Assembly: GCA_963674575.2 (NCBI GenBank)
Contig: CAXXQT010000007.1
Coordinates: 372,001 to 436,000, forward strand
Length of the DNA stretch: 64,000 nucleotides
Direction of reading: 5' to 3'
Origin: JAAYAY01 sp963674575
GTDB lineage: Bacteria > Planctomycetota > Planctomycetia > Pirellulales > Thermoguttaceae
A program made the position numbers and the translations under genes. This document shows, piece by piece, positions 28,296 through 37,305 of the stretch (its first letter is position 1; every line of letters begins with the position of its first letter). Under the pieces are notes generated by a model. The model was not told the DNA's origin and ran no database searches. It saw nothing but the letters and a program-made list of their open reading frames with translations.

Positions 28296-29843
28296 TCAGA
28301 AGTGCAACTCGAGTCCAAAGTTCATTCCCTGTAACCAGTAGTCGCTCATTATCATTGCGAATTCCGGTTGCACACCGCCGGCGGCTGGGCCGTTGTTGGG
28401 AAAATAGGACGGGTTGAGGTTCCGGTCGATCTGGCTGCCTGCCCGCGCCACATTGCTCCAATAGATGAAGGTGTATCCGAACGTGGCTCGACAGCATTCC
28501 GTGAGGTCGAAGCCCAAAGTGACGCCCAATTCGGGGATGACCGCCATGTTGTTGTCGGTGTAGCTCCCCATGTTTGTCGTCAGGGCCAGCATGCCGCCGG
28601 CATCGTTGTCCACGACGCCGCCGGAGGTCGTCGTCGTTGCTCCGTCAATCAAAACGCTTGACTTCACATTGCCCAACGCCATCTTTGCCAACAGTTCGAG
28701 CGACCATCGCTCGTGACGAAAGACGGCGTTCAGCCCCATGTCAACGCCGTGGAAATCGTTCCTGGAGTCAAACAGATCGTAGAGCTCGATCGTGCTCGGC
28801 CCGGCGGCCTCGAGCGACTCGCGGATGAGCAGATCGTCGTCCAGCCGGTTGTACCGATATCCCAACAAAACATCCCAGCGGCATGAGTACTGGTCGTATG
28901 CGTCGAACCGACAATCCGAACGTGAGTGGATCGTTCGTCTCAGCAGCAACTCGGCGCCCTTGAAACGACTCGTCGAGTTGATCGAGAGAGTCCCGGCCAC
29001 GGCGTCCGGATACGCAACGAGATGGGAGTCTTCTGAACCCGTCACAATGTCCATGAAGGGACGCGCCAGGAGCGGGTCGCCCGTACTGGCCACATTGTAC
29101 GTGTCGGTCGTCTGGGCAAGCCAGAGGACGTTGCCCTCGGCGGCCCATTCCGGGGCAAGCCACCATCCGAGTTCAAGCCGCGCGCCCGAGTTGGCAGCGC
29201 CGTTGAGGCTTTGGCCTCCGTAGAGGATTTCCGTGTCGGGCTGGCCGAGCACGCCCAGCGAGGTGACCGTACCCGTGGTTACCAGGGGCGGGACAAACTG
29301 GCCCTTGGACCACCACAACAGGTAGTCCAGACTGCTCCAGGCGACCTCCCTCGGTTTCGTATAAACGGGTGGGCAGGCAGTGCCCACACCGAAACTGAGC
29401 GTTTCATTCGGCGCGAGGTAGCCAGGAGCCCCAACCCCAACATCGATCCCGACGTCTGGACTGGGAACGATCACGCTCGGCTCCCCAGTACGAACGCTCA
29501 CTCTGGTGATTGGCTTTTGCGAGCGGTTTCCATCTGAAGCATTCCCAATTGGCAAAGTCGAACGGTTGGCCCCCAGCCGTTCCGAAGCCTCGGCCAATGC
29601 GTAATCCTCACGCGAATTCGTCGGGTCCGCTTCGAGCTCGTCATCAGCGGCATCCGAACCCGGTCGGTGATCGCTCCAGGTCGGTCGCTTCGTTTGACTT
29701 GTGTCGACTGGAGCCGCTTCTATCAGCAAGGGAGTGGTCAAGATCGCCAGTGGCAAGATCCCACAAAGCCAGGAGATGGTCCGCGCAAGGCGTACTCCAC
29801 AGTCCCAGCCGGATAGCCCGCGTGTAGGAAAAGCCCTTTGCAT
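28296..29843 (-). CDS. BBP7 family outer-membrane beta-barrel protein
   Basis: The 515-residue protein starts with a basic n-region and a hydrophobic signal segment (about 18-43; 'ISWLCGILPLAILTTPLLIE'). After a low-complexity linker it enters the BBP7 domain (PF07585), a family essentially restricted to planctomycetes: 'SSLDYLLWWSKGQFVPPLVTT' near residue 170, 'AARLELGWWLAPEWAAEGN'-like strands near 220, then 'LARPFMDIVTGSEDSHLVAY' and 'STSRFKGAELLLRR', with amphipathic strands to a terminal aromatic-containing strand ending in Phe. It is likely an outer-membrane porin of unknown substrate. It is convergent with the PKD gene, with 12 bp between the stop codons. Upstream on its 5' side is a 430-bp gap that should contain its promoter. 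Confidence 0.85.
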   Translation of the reverse strand: MQRAFPTRGLSGWDCGVRLARTISWLCGILPLAILTTPLLIEAAPVDTSQTKRPTWSDHRPGSDAADDELEADPTNSREDYALAEASERLGANRSTLPIGNASDGNRSQKPITRVSVRTGEPSVIVPSPDVGIDVGVGAPGYLAPNETLSFGVGTACPPVYTKPREVAWSSLDYLLWWSKGQFVPPLVTTGTVTSLGVLGQPDTEILYGGQSLNGAANSGARLELGWWLAPEWAAEGNVLWLAQTTDTYNVASTGDPLLARPFMDIVTGSEDSHLVAYPDAVAGTLSINSTSRFKGAELLLRRTIHSRSDCRFDAYDQYSCRWDVLLGYRYNRLDDDLLIRESLEAAGPSTIELYDLFDSRNDFHGVDMGLNAVFRHERWSLELLAKMALGNVKSSVLIDGATTTTSGGVVDNDAGGMLALTTNMGSYTDNNMAVIPELGVTLGFDLTECCRATFGYTFIYWSNVARAGSQIDRNLNPSYFPNNGPAAGGVQPEFAMIMSDYWLQGMNFGLELHF

Positions 29844-30273
29844 ATTCGTTCGCCCTTGCCCCGTGGCAGCCGCAATTACTTTGGTGAGTTAGCATTCCAA
29901 GACAGACTCCCCCCCTGCCATAACACCGTCTTGTGCATGCTGCGGCCTAAGTACTTAAAGCAACCGTTCAAGACAAGTGCAGTTTCTCCACGAAGGCCTT
30001 TGCGGTCTACGAACTTCGGACCAACCACCCGCGTTCGCATCGGAGAGCAAGGGCCCCCTTCGTCAGAACCTGGCGATCCTCTACTATCCCGACCTAAGGC
30101 TCGCAGGCCGCCTAGGCTGGGCAGTTTAACGTCAGTTTCCCGCCATGAAGAGATCTCCGCCGTGAGAATCCCATTGGCGACTAGCGAAGCGGTGCCCCTT
30201 CGCGAAGACGGGCGGGTGGGCCGATGTGTGCGGCGCCCTGCCCCTGGAGCTCACTCGACTGGGCCAGTGCCTA
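29844..30273. other. Gap without recognised genes
   Basis: Lies between the BBP7 gene (minus) and the 3' end of the uracil-DNA glycosylase (minus). I see no convincing coding frame, tRNA-like structure or terminator. The promoter of the BBP7 gene should be in the part next to 29844. Confidence 0.35.
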
Positions 30274-31086
30274 CTATTTCTTCTTGGGTATCGCCAATCC
30301 CATTTCCTTCATCAGGATCTGGATGTCGGCCCACACTTGCGCCTTGGCGGGTGGGTTCCGCAGCACGTAGGCGGGGTGATAGGTGCAGAGGACCTTGATG
30401 CCCTGGTAGTCCAGGAACCGACCGCGGAGCCGGCCGATCGGCGTCTTCTCGTTGAGCAGATTCTGGGCGGCGATCGTCCCCAGGCAGCAGATGAACTCGG
30501 GTTGGATGATCGCCAATTGGGCGTCGAGAAACTCGCGACAGGCCGCGGCTTCGACGGGCAGCGGGTTACGGTTCCCCGGCGGACGGCAGCGGAGGATGTT
30601 GCAGATGTACACGTCCGATCGCTGAAGCCCCATGCCCTTCTCGACAATGTCGGTGAGCAGCTTGCCCGCTCGACCCACGAAAGGGATGCCTTGCTTGTCC
30701 TCATCCGCCCCCGGCGCCTCGCCCACAAAGACGAGCCGGGCCGTGGGGCTCCCGGCGCCAAAGACCGTCTGGGTTCGGGTCGACGCCAGTTCGCTGCACC
30801 GCTTGCAGGCCGCCACCTTCTTCTGAACGACGGCCAGGGCCTCGGCCGGACTGTTGGAGGTCGCTTTGGTCGATTTCGCAGGGGCTTTTTTCGGCATCGT
30901 CTCGAGCGGCTGGGGGAGTTCGGCAGGAGCTTCGGCAGCGGGGGCCGGCGCCGGCGGTTCCGGCTCCGGTGTTGGCAGCGCCGGAGTCGGCAGCGTCACG
31001 GGCGCTGCCTTAGGGAGATGGGTAACCCCCGCGGCACGCAGGCTTTCCAGCGTCTGCACGGCGGCGCGAATGCGGGCATCGTCCAT
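30274..31086 (-). CDS. Family 4 (UDGa) uracil-DNA glycosylase, Fe-S type
   Basis: Removes uracil from DNA as the first step of base-excision repair. Starting at MDDARIRAAVQTL (31086), the protein has 270 residues; a longer frame to 31203 adds a poorly conserved stretch. A Pro/Ala-rich N-terminal linker (about 25-75) precedes the catalytic domain. Cys residues for a 4Fe-4S cluster are visible as 'CKRC' (about 97-100) and in 'ICNILRCRPPGNRNP' and 'FICCLG'. Family 4 motif 1 is 'GEAPGADEDKQGIPFVGRAG' and motif 2 is 'TYHPAYVLRNP'. The C-terminus is short and lysine-rich. It lies 168 bp downstream of the large M56 gene on the same strand and may share its transcript, but the gap leaves that open. 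Confidence 0.93.
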   Translation of the reverse strand: MDDARIRAAVQTLESLRAAGVTHLPKAAPVTLPTPALPTPEPEPPAPAPAAEAPAELPQPLETMPKKAPAKSTKATSNSPAEALAVVQKKVAACKRCSELASTRTQTVFGAGSPTARLVFVGEAPGADEDKQGIPFVGRAGKLLTDIVEKGMGLQRSDVYICNILRCRPPGNRNPLPVEAAACREFLDAQLAIIQPEFICCLGTIAAQNLLNEKTPIGRLRGRFLDYQGIKVLCTYHPAYVLRNPPAKAQVWADIQILMKEMGLAIPKKK

Positions 31087-31254
31087 GGAATGGTCAGGCA
31101 CGACTATGTCCCTCGGGCACGGTATCAAATCGCCGCAGTATAGCGGAAAGCGGTCCCGGTGGCCACGACTGGATGCGGAGGGAACCTCCACCGCTGCCGT
31201 CAAAGTCTGGCCCGCCGAGTCTCGCGTCTGAATCCGCCGGATGTTGGAAGCAAC

Positions 31255-34200
31255 TCAAAACGCCACAAGCCAAGCTTGGCGAGAAGGGGCGTCGTGGGGC
31301 GACCTGGCAAGGACCTTGCCCGACGCGTCGATTCGAACGGCCGCCTCTTCCGTGTTCATCCAGATCTCGCCGCTTGTGGGGCTGATTGCGACACTCCGCC
31401 CCTCAATGGGCAACTCGTCGATGAACCGGCCCTCCGGGGAGTAACGCCGAAGCCCGCAGCCATAGATTTCGACCCAGGCGTCACCGTTCTTTGGGACGCA
31501 CTCGACAGAAAAGACGTTGAGGTCTTCAAGGTCGACGGTATGCCGCACGGTGCCGTCCGCATTTCGGAGCCAGAGGCGGTTTTTGCTCTTGGGAACGTCC
31601 GGATGGTCTCGTTCGACCATCCACACGCTGCCGTCGCTGACGTTCACGGCAACAGACGAACAGCACCAGCCCCCCACCTTCTCGCGAAAGCGCACCTTGC
31701 CCTCTCGATCGAGGTTGACGACCTCGTAGCCGGCCAGCCAGAAGGAGTCGTTCTCGGGGTCGTAAGCCATGTCGATGCCGCGATGAAAGAACGACGTTTT
31801 CTCACGGCCCTCGGAGTCGAACACAACCGTTTCGCCCGCATTCAGCGTCTGCCCGACGCTGCACCAGAGATCGCCCGTCTTCCCGTCGACGGCCAGCGCG
31901 TCGGCCTCAATGTTGTCGATCCGCCAAACCCGTTGGCCGTCGGGGCTGAAGGCGTGAAGCTTGTTGCCGGCGTTTTCACACACGTAGATCCGGCGGCGCC
32001 GACGATCGATCGCCACCTGCTGGCCTCCGCCGACGGTCTGGCAAACGTTGAACCCCGTATGCCGCCATAGCTGCTTGCCTGACAAGTCCAACGCTCGAAG
32101 GTTGTCGTGCCGAGGCTCGTCGCGATCGTACTTCGGGTCCGTATTGTCCAGGACGACGACGGCCGGGAGATCTGCGGACGAGTTCTGGGAAACATCAAAA
32201 CGGGTGACGGGAAATCGAGGCGGTCGGGCCTTCACGTCAACGTTGAACAACGCGTCGTCAGTTAAGGCCGCCGCCACGGCCCGATTCAACTCGTCGCCCC
32301 GCTGGTTCTTGGCCAGCACGTGCCCGTCCGGAGCGATCAGGAACGTGGCCGGCAGCGAGCGGATCGTGTAGGCCTTGGCGATCGAGTTGCCGATGCCGGG
32401 AATGTGGGCCTGGCGCCAAGCCAGGCCGTTCTTTTCGGCATAGTCCCTGGCGGCGGAAATCGAGTTGTCGCAGGCGATGCTCACCAGGACGAAACGAGGG
32501 TCGGCGCCGAACTGCCCGTGAATCCGTTTGAGGTTGGGCATCTCGGCCAGACACGGCTGGCACCACGTGGCCCAGAAATCGAGCAGGATCAACTTGCCCC
32601 GATAGTGTTCCAATCGTAGCGGCTCTCCGCTGAATTGCTGCACGACGAACTCAGGAGCGATCTCTCCCACGTCAAGTGTGTCGAAGAGTTTGGCTTCGAT
32701 AGCGCCCAGATCAAGCGGTTCGTCGCTTCGCCCGCCCGGCATCTCGGGAATGCTCAACTGCAGCTCGGCCCGGCCGATCTGACTGCCGGCGCCGCAAACG
32801 CCGGGCGTGGGCGGGTTGTTGACCGACACCGTCAATTTGTAGTCTCCTGTTGGAACGTCAGGAATCTCGAACCGGCCCGACTTGTCGATGTTGCCGCAGT
32901 AACGCGCGTAGTCCTCTGTGCGTTTGCCCTTCTCCCGGTCCCAGCGTACGATCTCGACCGGGTCGTTCATGGTCCAATCGATCGGCGTCTCCGGTTCCCG
33001 ACCCAGGACAACTCGCCCCCGAACAGCCTGGCCTGTGCCGCCGACGGTTGCCTTTGCCGTCCGATAGCTGACGATCTCCACGGGAGTTTGCCAGCAGGGA
33101 CAATGGGAGGAGCCCCGGGGATAATCTGTTACGACTACCCGCGCGACCGCCCCGAGTCCCGGGATGACTCGATCGAACTGGAAGCGTCCTTCCTCGTCGG
33201 TCTTCGCGCGGTAGCCATAATCCCAAACAACCATCCCCATGCCGGGACGCGACGGGCGTTTCGGCCAAAACACGACCTCCCGTCCTGCGTCCGCGCGATC
33301 GCCCAGCATGACCGTGCCTTCCAACCGACCCCAGGGCTGCAGCGCAATTCGGCCCGATTCGGCAAGCTCCTCCTTGGTCACCTCCGCGTATCCCTGCTCG
33401 TGAACGACGATCAACAAGAAATTCTCTTCTTCGTCGGCAGCGAACGAGAACCGCCCTTTCGCGTCGGTCGTCGTCACGTCGGCGCTGTTCTGGCTTTGGT
33501 CAAACCGTCCCTCGGTGAGGGACGCTCGCTTCTCGGCCGTCGCCATCCCCACCTCGGCCCCCTCCGCGGGATTGCCGTTCGCCAGCAGAACCAGTCCCGA
33601 CACTCCCTCGCCAGGCTGGAGGGCAAAATCGAACTGCTGACGACCTTCGTCGGACTCAAAAACTCGGCTCGTCGCCGGCAAGTAGCCGGGCGCGACCACT
33701 CGGAGCAGCCAGCCTCTCATCGGCTCGTTGAACTTGTAGCTGTAGCGGCCTTCTGCGTAACGCACGCCCTCGTCTCGCGTCCAATAGGTGTTGTCGGAAT
33801 TCCATTGGATTCGCCCACGCACAATACGGAATTTCGGTACGGGCTTCCCCGTCTTCGCATCGGTCACCCGCCCGTGGACTTCCAGTTCCGGGAAGAGGGT
33901 GATCACCTGCTCTTTTTCCGAGGCGAGGAGGGAAAGATTGCGGTTCGACATGTAGCCCTGCTTGAAGATGTCGTACTCGACGGCGTCCGCCGGGGCGCCT
34001 TGCCAGGTGAACTTCCCCTCGCTGTCAGTCTTCATTCGCCGCGCAAGCGTGCGATAACCTCGCCATGTGTCGGGAACGACCGTCACGCCCGCGATCGGCT
34101 CCCCCTCAACGTCGAGAATTCGCCCTCGAAGCGTGTGGCCCGCAGAAAGGTGAAACTCGAGTGCGTTGTCGCTTTTCCCGACCGTCACCTCCTGAATCTC

Positions 34201-36231
34201 CGGAGCCATGCCGTCTGCTTGAACCGTCACGGCGGAACGTCCCGGCTTGCAGTCTTTGATCACAAACCGGCCTTCCGAGTTGGTCGTGGCTCTGGGCTCC
34301 CCCGTGCCAAAACGGTCGCGGCCAAGTTGAGCGGTGGCTCCGGCAATAGGGCCTCCTTGCAAGTCGACCACGCGCCCGCTCACCTGCAGCCCTTGCCGCA
34401 GAACCAAGCGGTTTTCCGTGCCTGACACAAGCCCTGTTCCGCCTTCGAGATAGTCCGGATGCTTGGCTATCAAATTGACGGTGCCTGCGGCCTTCGGCGC
34501 GCTGTCCCACTCCCAGCGGCCGTCTGCGCCGGTTTTTGTCTCGGCCGCAGAAAAGAAGTAGCTGACCAGGCGAGGCCATGTGATCGGCATGCTCAAGTCG
34601 ATGGCAGCCCCGGCAACGGGCTGGCCCGCCTCGTCCTCGACAATGCCTCCGATCTTGATACCCTCTTCAAAACGCAAGTCGAGGCTCTCCGGAAGTTCAA
34701 TCGTCCGCCGATCGCTTTGCCATGTGTAATGGAGGGGAACGTATCGCGACTTTCTGGCCGTCATCCACAGGTATTCGACCCTGGCGCCGGCCACTCTCTT
34801 CAGCGCGGCCTCGCCGCGCTCGTCCGTTTGCAGCGTTTGCCTCAGGGCCTTGCCCCCAATTCGACCATGAAACTCCAGTTCGACGCCCGCCATCGGTTCG
34901 CCGGTTTGGTCCGCCACACATCGAATCGTCAGCACCGATTCCGCCGACTGCTCGTGCTCTGCTACCTTGTCGGAAGATTCCTTGGCCGCAACTTCATTTC
35001 CGTCTTCTGCCGGCGCCGCATTGGACCTCGTCAGGGCCAGGCCGCCGAGCAACAAGACGGCTGCCGTCGCCGCCAAAAGGGCCGTCCGCATCCGCCAGCG
35101 CGGCAGACCGGTGCGGAAGACAAAGCGTTGCAAAGCCTCCACGCGACGCCGGACATTCGACTTGCGGGCCATGGCCAGGCCGACCGGGCCGCCGCCCGAC
35201 GCCAGTCGCAGGGCCAGCCGGGCCAGGGTTCGGCCGTAGAGCCCCGCATCGCCCACGTAATCGGCGGCCACGGCATCGCAGACCGCATCGCAGGCGTCGC
35301 CGTGAGCACGCGGCAACCGCCAGGCGAGCGGATGGAACCAGAGCAGGATCGACAGGGCGTGCAGGAATCGGCTCCAGGCCAGGTCCCCGCCCTTCAGATG
35401 AGCCAGCTCGTGGGCCAGGATCGCCGGAAGCTCTTCGGCATACGACCTTTCGCACTGCTGCTGCGGAAGCAACACGACGGGCCGGAAAAGCCCCACGAGA
35501 CACGGAACGGGCAGCCTCTCCGTCTGGCAAACGGCAAAACGACGCCGGATCGCCAGTTGCTGAGCGACTGCGCCAGCCTCCGATTCGATCCACTCGGGAA
35601 CCGACCTGGCGCCTTTCGAAACACGCAGCAAGTGCCACAACCCTGCCGCCCGGTACAGCGCACACGCCATGACTCCAACGAGCCAGATTACCGCGATCCA
35701 GCTTGCGAGACTCAAAGCCGATGGAGAACTTGCCGAGTGTTCGTCCCGTGGCAAGCGACGTTCTGCCAAGGGGGCCAAAGCGGTTGCCGGAGCGGTCTCA
35801 TCTACTTCAGGCAAACCCGGCATGGGCGTTTCGGGAATTAGATCGGATGAGGCTCCCAACGGTTCCGCCACATCCGAAGCCAGGAGTCGTTCTGGAGCAA
35901 TCGGCTGGAACGCCGATCCTTCTCGCTCAGAAGGGCCGGGAGAAACCGGCGAAGCAACAGGAAGCTGCGCAACTTCGGAAACCTCGTCGCTCGCGGCCGG
36001 CAGCACGGCCAGGCTCCAAAGGGGAGGGCAAAGGGCCAAGGCAATCAGGGTCACGGTCCCTGCCGCCACACCACGCCAAAGCAGAACGCGCCAACGCGGA
36101 TTTGCACCTCCAAAGGCCAGATGAACCAGCCATGCAATCGCGAGCAGTGCGGTCACCTTGGCCGTAAGAAGAACCGCAAACAACGACGGGCCGGACAGGC
36201 CGTCGAACGCTGAGAAATTCAACCCGTTCAT
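31255..36231 (-). CDS. BlaR1-like M56 peptidase fused to carboxypeptidase-regulatory repeats, a TlpA-like thioredoxin domain and a beta-propeller
   Basis: Start 36231 (MNGLNFSAFDG) is preceded by GAGGGAAGA, a good ribosome-binding site; the 36282 alternative adds 17 residues. The protein has 1,658 residues. Membrane segments lie near 14-40, 50-78 and 172-193. The M56 zinc motif HELAH is at 274-278, followed by the conserved 'LLWFHPLAWRLPRAH' region, and a further membrane segment lies near 375-393. Residues about 420-1150 contain several carboxypeptidase-regulatory-like domains ('GGIVEDEAGQPVAGA', 'GRVVDLQGGPIAGA', 'GRILDVEGEPIAGV'). A TlpA/ResA-type thioredoxin domain follows, with active site WCQPC at 1223-1227. 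The C-terminal ~300 residues are an NHL/WD-like propeller. The blaI-like gene lies 184 bp upstream on the same strand. Inference: an envelope sensor coupling redox state and ligand binding to repressor cleavage. No cleavage site can be assigned. Confidence 0.9.
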   Translation of the reverse strand: MNGLNFSAFDGLSGPSLFAVLLTAKVTALLAIAWLVHLAFGGANPRWRVLLWRGVAAGTVTLIALALCPPLWSLAVLPAASDEVSEVAQLPVASPVSPGPSEREGSAFQPIAPERLLASDVAEPLGASSDLIPETPMPGLPEVDETAPATALAPLAERRLPRDEHSASSPSALSLASWIAVIWLVGVMACALYRAAGLWHLLRVSKGARSVPEWIESEAGAVAQQLAIRRRFAVCQTERLPVPCLVGLFRPVVLLPQQQCERSYAEELPAILAHELAHLKGGDLAWSRFLHALSILLWFHPLAWRLPRAHGDACDAVCDAVAADYVGDAGLYGRTLARLALRLASGGGPVGLAMARKSNVRRRVEALQRFVFRTGLPRWRMRTALLAATAAVLLLGGLALTRSNAAPAEDGNEVAAKESSDKVAEHEQSAESVLTIRCVADQTGEPMAGVELEFHGRIGGKALRQTLQTDERGEAALKRVAGARVEYLWMTARKSRYVPLHYTWQSDRRTIELPESLDLRFEEGIKIGGIVEDEAGQPVAGAAIDLSMPITWPRLVSYFFSAAETKTGADGRWEWDSAPKAAGTVNLIAKHPDYLEGGTGLVSGTENRLVLRQGLQVSGRVVDLQGGPIAGATAQLGRDRFGTGEPRATTNSEGRFVIKDCKPGRSAVTVQADGMAPEIQEVTVGKSDNALEFHLSAGHTLRGRILDVEGEPIAGVTVVPDTWRGYRTLARRMKTDSEGKFTWQGAPADAVEYDIFKQGYMSNRNLSLLASEKEQVITLFPELEVHGRVTDAKTGKPVPKFRIVRGRIQWNSDNTYWTRDEGVRYAEGRYSYKFNEPMRGWLLRVVAPGYLPATSRVFESDEGRQQFDFALQPGEGVSGLVLLANGNPAEGAEVGMATAEKRASLTEGRFDQSQNSADVTTTDAKGRFSFAADEEENFLLIVVHEQGYAEVTKEELAESGRIALQPWGRLEGTVMLGDRADAGREVVFWPKRPSRPGMGMVVWDYGYRAKTDEEGRFQFDRVIPGLGAVARVVVTDYPRGSSHCPCWQTPVEIVSYRTAKATVGGTGQAVRGRVVLGREPETPIDWTMNDPVEIVRWDREKGKRTEDYARYCGNIDKSGRFEIPDVPTGDYKLTVSVNNPPTPGVCGAGSQIGRAELQLSIPEMPGGRSDEPLDLGAIEAKLFDTLDVGEIAPEFVVQQFSGEPLRLEHYRGKLILLDFWATWCQPCLAEMPNLKRIHGQFGADPRFVLVSIACDNSISAARDYAEKNGLAWRQAHIPGIGNSIAKAYTIRSLPATFLIAPDGHVLAKNQRGDELNRAVAAALTDDALFNVDVKARPPRFPVTRFDVSQNSSADLPAVVVLDNTDPKYDRDEPRHDNLRALDLSGKQLWRHTGFNVCQTVGGGQQVAIDRRRRRIYVCENAGNKLHAFSPDGQRVWRIDNIEADALAVDGKTGDLWCSVGQTLNAGETVVFDSEGREKTSFFHRGIDMAYDPENDSFWLAGYEVVNLDREGKVRFREKVGGWCCSSVAVNVSDGSVWMVERDHPDVPKSKNRLWLRNADGTVRHTVDLEDLNVFSVECVPKNGDAWVEIYGCGLRRYSPEGRFIDELPIEGRSVAISPTSGEIWMNTEEAAVRIDASGKVLARSPHDAPSRQAWLVAF

Positions 36232-36415
36232 GCTTTCTTCCCTCGTTTCCCGAACACTGGCGAACCCCGTAGGGTGGGCCAAAGTGAACCACCGTCACCA
36301 GGTATGACAAATCACACGCTTTCCATCTCGACGCCGGCTTGCAGCGTCAACCGACGAACATCGGCCCACCATGTTCCGGCCTCCAACTCACCGATCCGCA
36401 TTGCTCCGGTTAACG

Positions 36416-36805
36416 TCATGATTTCTTCCCTCCCCGCTTGGGAGAATCGGGCGGATCGGAATCGGCGAGACGCTTGAGCTGAACAAGCTCCTCTTCACTC
36501 AACTTCTCGGAGCGAATCAGGTTCATCAGCAGGGCCTGGGCCGAGCCTCCGCAGTAGGTGTCGACGAGCTCGCGCAAGGTCGCCGAAAAGGCCGACTGCT
36601 GCGGCGTGATCGCCTGGTAGAAATAGGCCTTGCCGACCTTCCGCCGGCTGACGTGACCCTTGTCGACGAGAATCGTCAGGTACGACCGCAGGGCGGAGTT
36701 CTTGATCGGTTCCGGATAGAGCTTCTGGATCTCGGCCGGTTTCATTTCGCCATGCTCCCACAAAAGGCGCATGACGTTCTGTTCCCCCGGTGTGAATCGT
36801 GGCAT
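36416..36805 (-). CDS. BlaI/MecI/CopY family transcriptional repressor
   Basis: A 129-residue protein with the BlaI winged-helix DNA-binding domain. 'GEQNVMRLLWEHGEMKPAEIQKLYPEP' and 'NSALRSYLTILVDKGHVSRRK' form the HTH and wing, and 'GKAYFYQAITPQQSA' leads into the C-terminal dimerisation helices. The usual length is 120-135. It starts at an ATG with a strong GGAGGTG ribosome-binding site. Known for the family: a dimer binds dyad operators and is inactivated when its BlaR1/M56 partner is activated. The gene directly upstream of an M56 fusion gene on the same strand gives the classical blaI-blaR1 order, so it most likely represses its own operon via the dyads at 36830-36887. The C-terminal Lys-rich tail (PKRGGKKS) is unusual. 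Confidence 0.94.
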   Translation of the reverse strand: MPRFTPGEQNVMRLLWEHGEMKPAEIQKLYPEPIKNSALRSYLTILVDKGHVSRRKVGKAYFYQAITPQQSAFSATLRELVDTYCGGSAQALLMNLIRSEKLSEEELVQLKRLADSDPPDSPKRGGKKS

Positions 36806-36829
36806 AGCAACACCTCCATTTGAGCCAAT

Positions 36830-36887
36830 ATGCAGAAACTACTGCATGTTGGCTCTGTGAGTCAATAATATGCAGAGATTTCTGCAC
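36830..36887 (-). promoter_or_regulatory. Two operator-like dyads overlapping the blaI-M56 promoter
   Basis: ATGCAG-N6-CTGCAT (36830-36847, perfect) and ATGCAG-N6-CTGCAC (36870-36887, one mismatch) begin exactly 40 bp apart, close to four helical turns, so both lie on one DNA face. On the minus strand, TTGACT (36860-36865) as -35 and TAGTTT (36836-36841) as -10, 18 bp apart, would place dyad 1 over the -10 and dyad 2 just upstream of the -35. Dyad 1 ends 25 bp before the blaI start. This is the layout expected for autorepression by a BlaI dimer. Confidence 0.7.
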
Positions 36888-37046
36888 ATTTTATCCCAAA
36901 AGCACTCTCTTGAGGGGGCCGGTCGCTTGTGTTTAGGGGCTTGGAAGGCACAGGGGGCGCGGAGATCGGTGGGCTCGCTGGACCTACACGAGAATGTCGA
37001 TGCAGGATATGATGAAGGATTGGCCTTTAGGCACGGCAGCCGACAG

Positions 37047-37248
37047 GTTGGAGTCCGGGCTTTAGCCCGCCCGCCGCCGTCGCGAGGGGCCAGGTAGCAG
37101 GCACGCTCCGTCGTGCCGTCCGCCAGGCAGAAACAAACATGTTTAGTAGCGGTGGCATCCATGCCGCCGATTTGCGTACCAATCGACGTGCAGCCAACGG
37201 CGGCAGGGATGCCACCACTACGGGGCCGGCTAAAGCCTGGACTCCAAC
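37047..37248. repeat. Nested inverted repeats upstream of der
   Basis: Outer arms 37047-37070 and 37225-37248 ('gttggagtccgggctttagc' and its near reverse complement) pair with two mismatches in 24 bp. Inner arms, around 37145-37166 and 37200-37222 ('gtggcatccatgccg' versus 'cggcagggatgccac'), also pair. The region is a dispersed-repeat composite that could fold as two nested stems. No gene is visible from 36890 to 37305. Confidence 0.7.
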
Positions 37249-37305
37249 AAGTCCTTCATTTCACTCGATTTCCCCTCTATCAGGCACGGCCTGAATTTTG
37301 GTCTC

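Noticed and set aside
32635..34425. A 596-residue open frame on the plus strand inside the M56 fusion
   Set aside because: Antisense to carboxypeptidase-regulatory repeats with a strong paralogue. No signal or domain in the translated frame.
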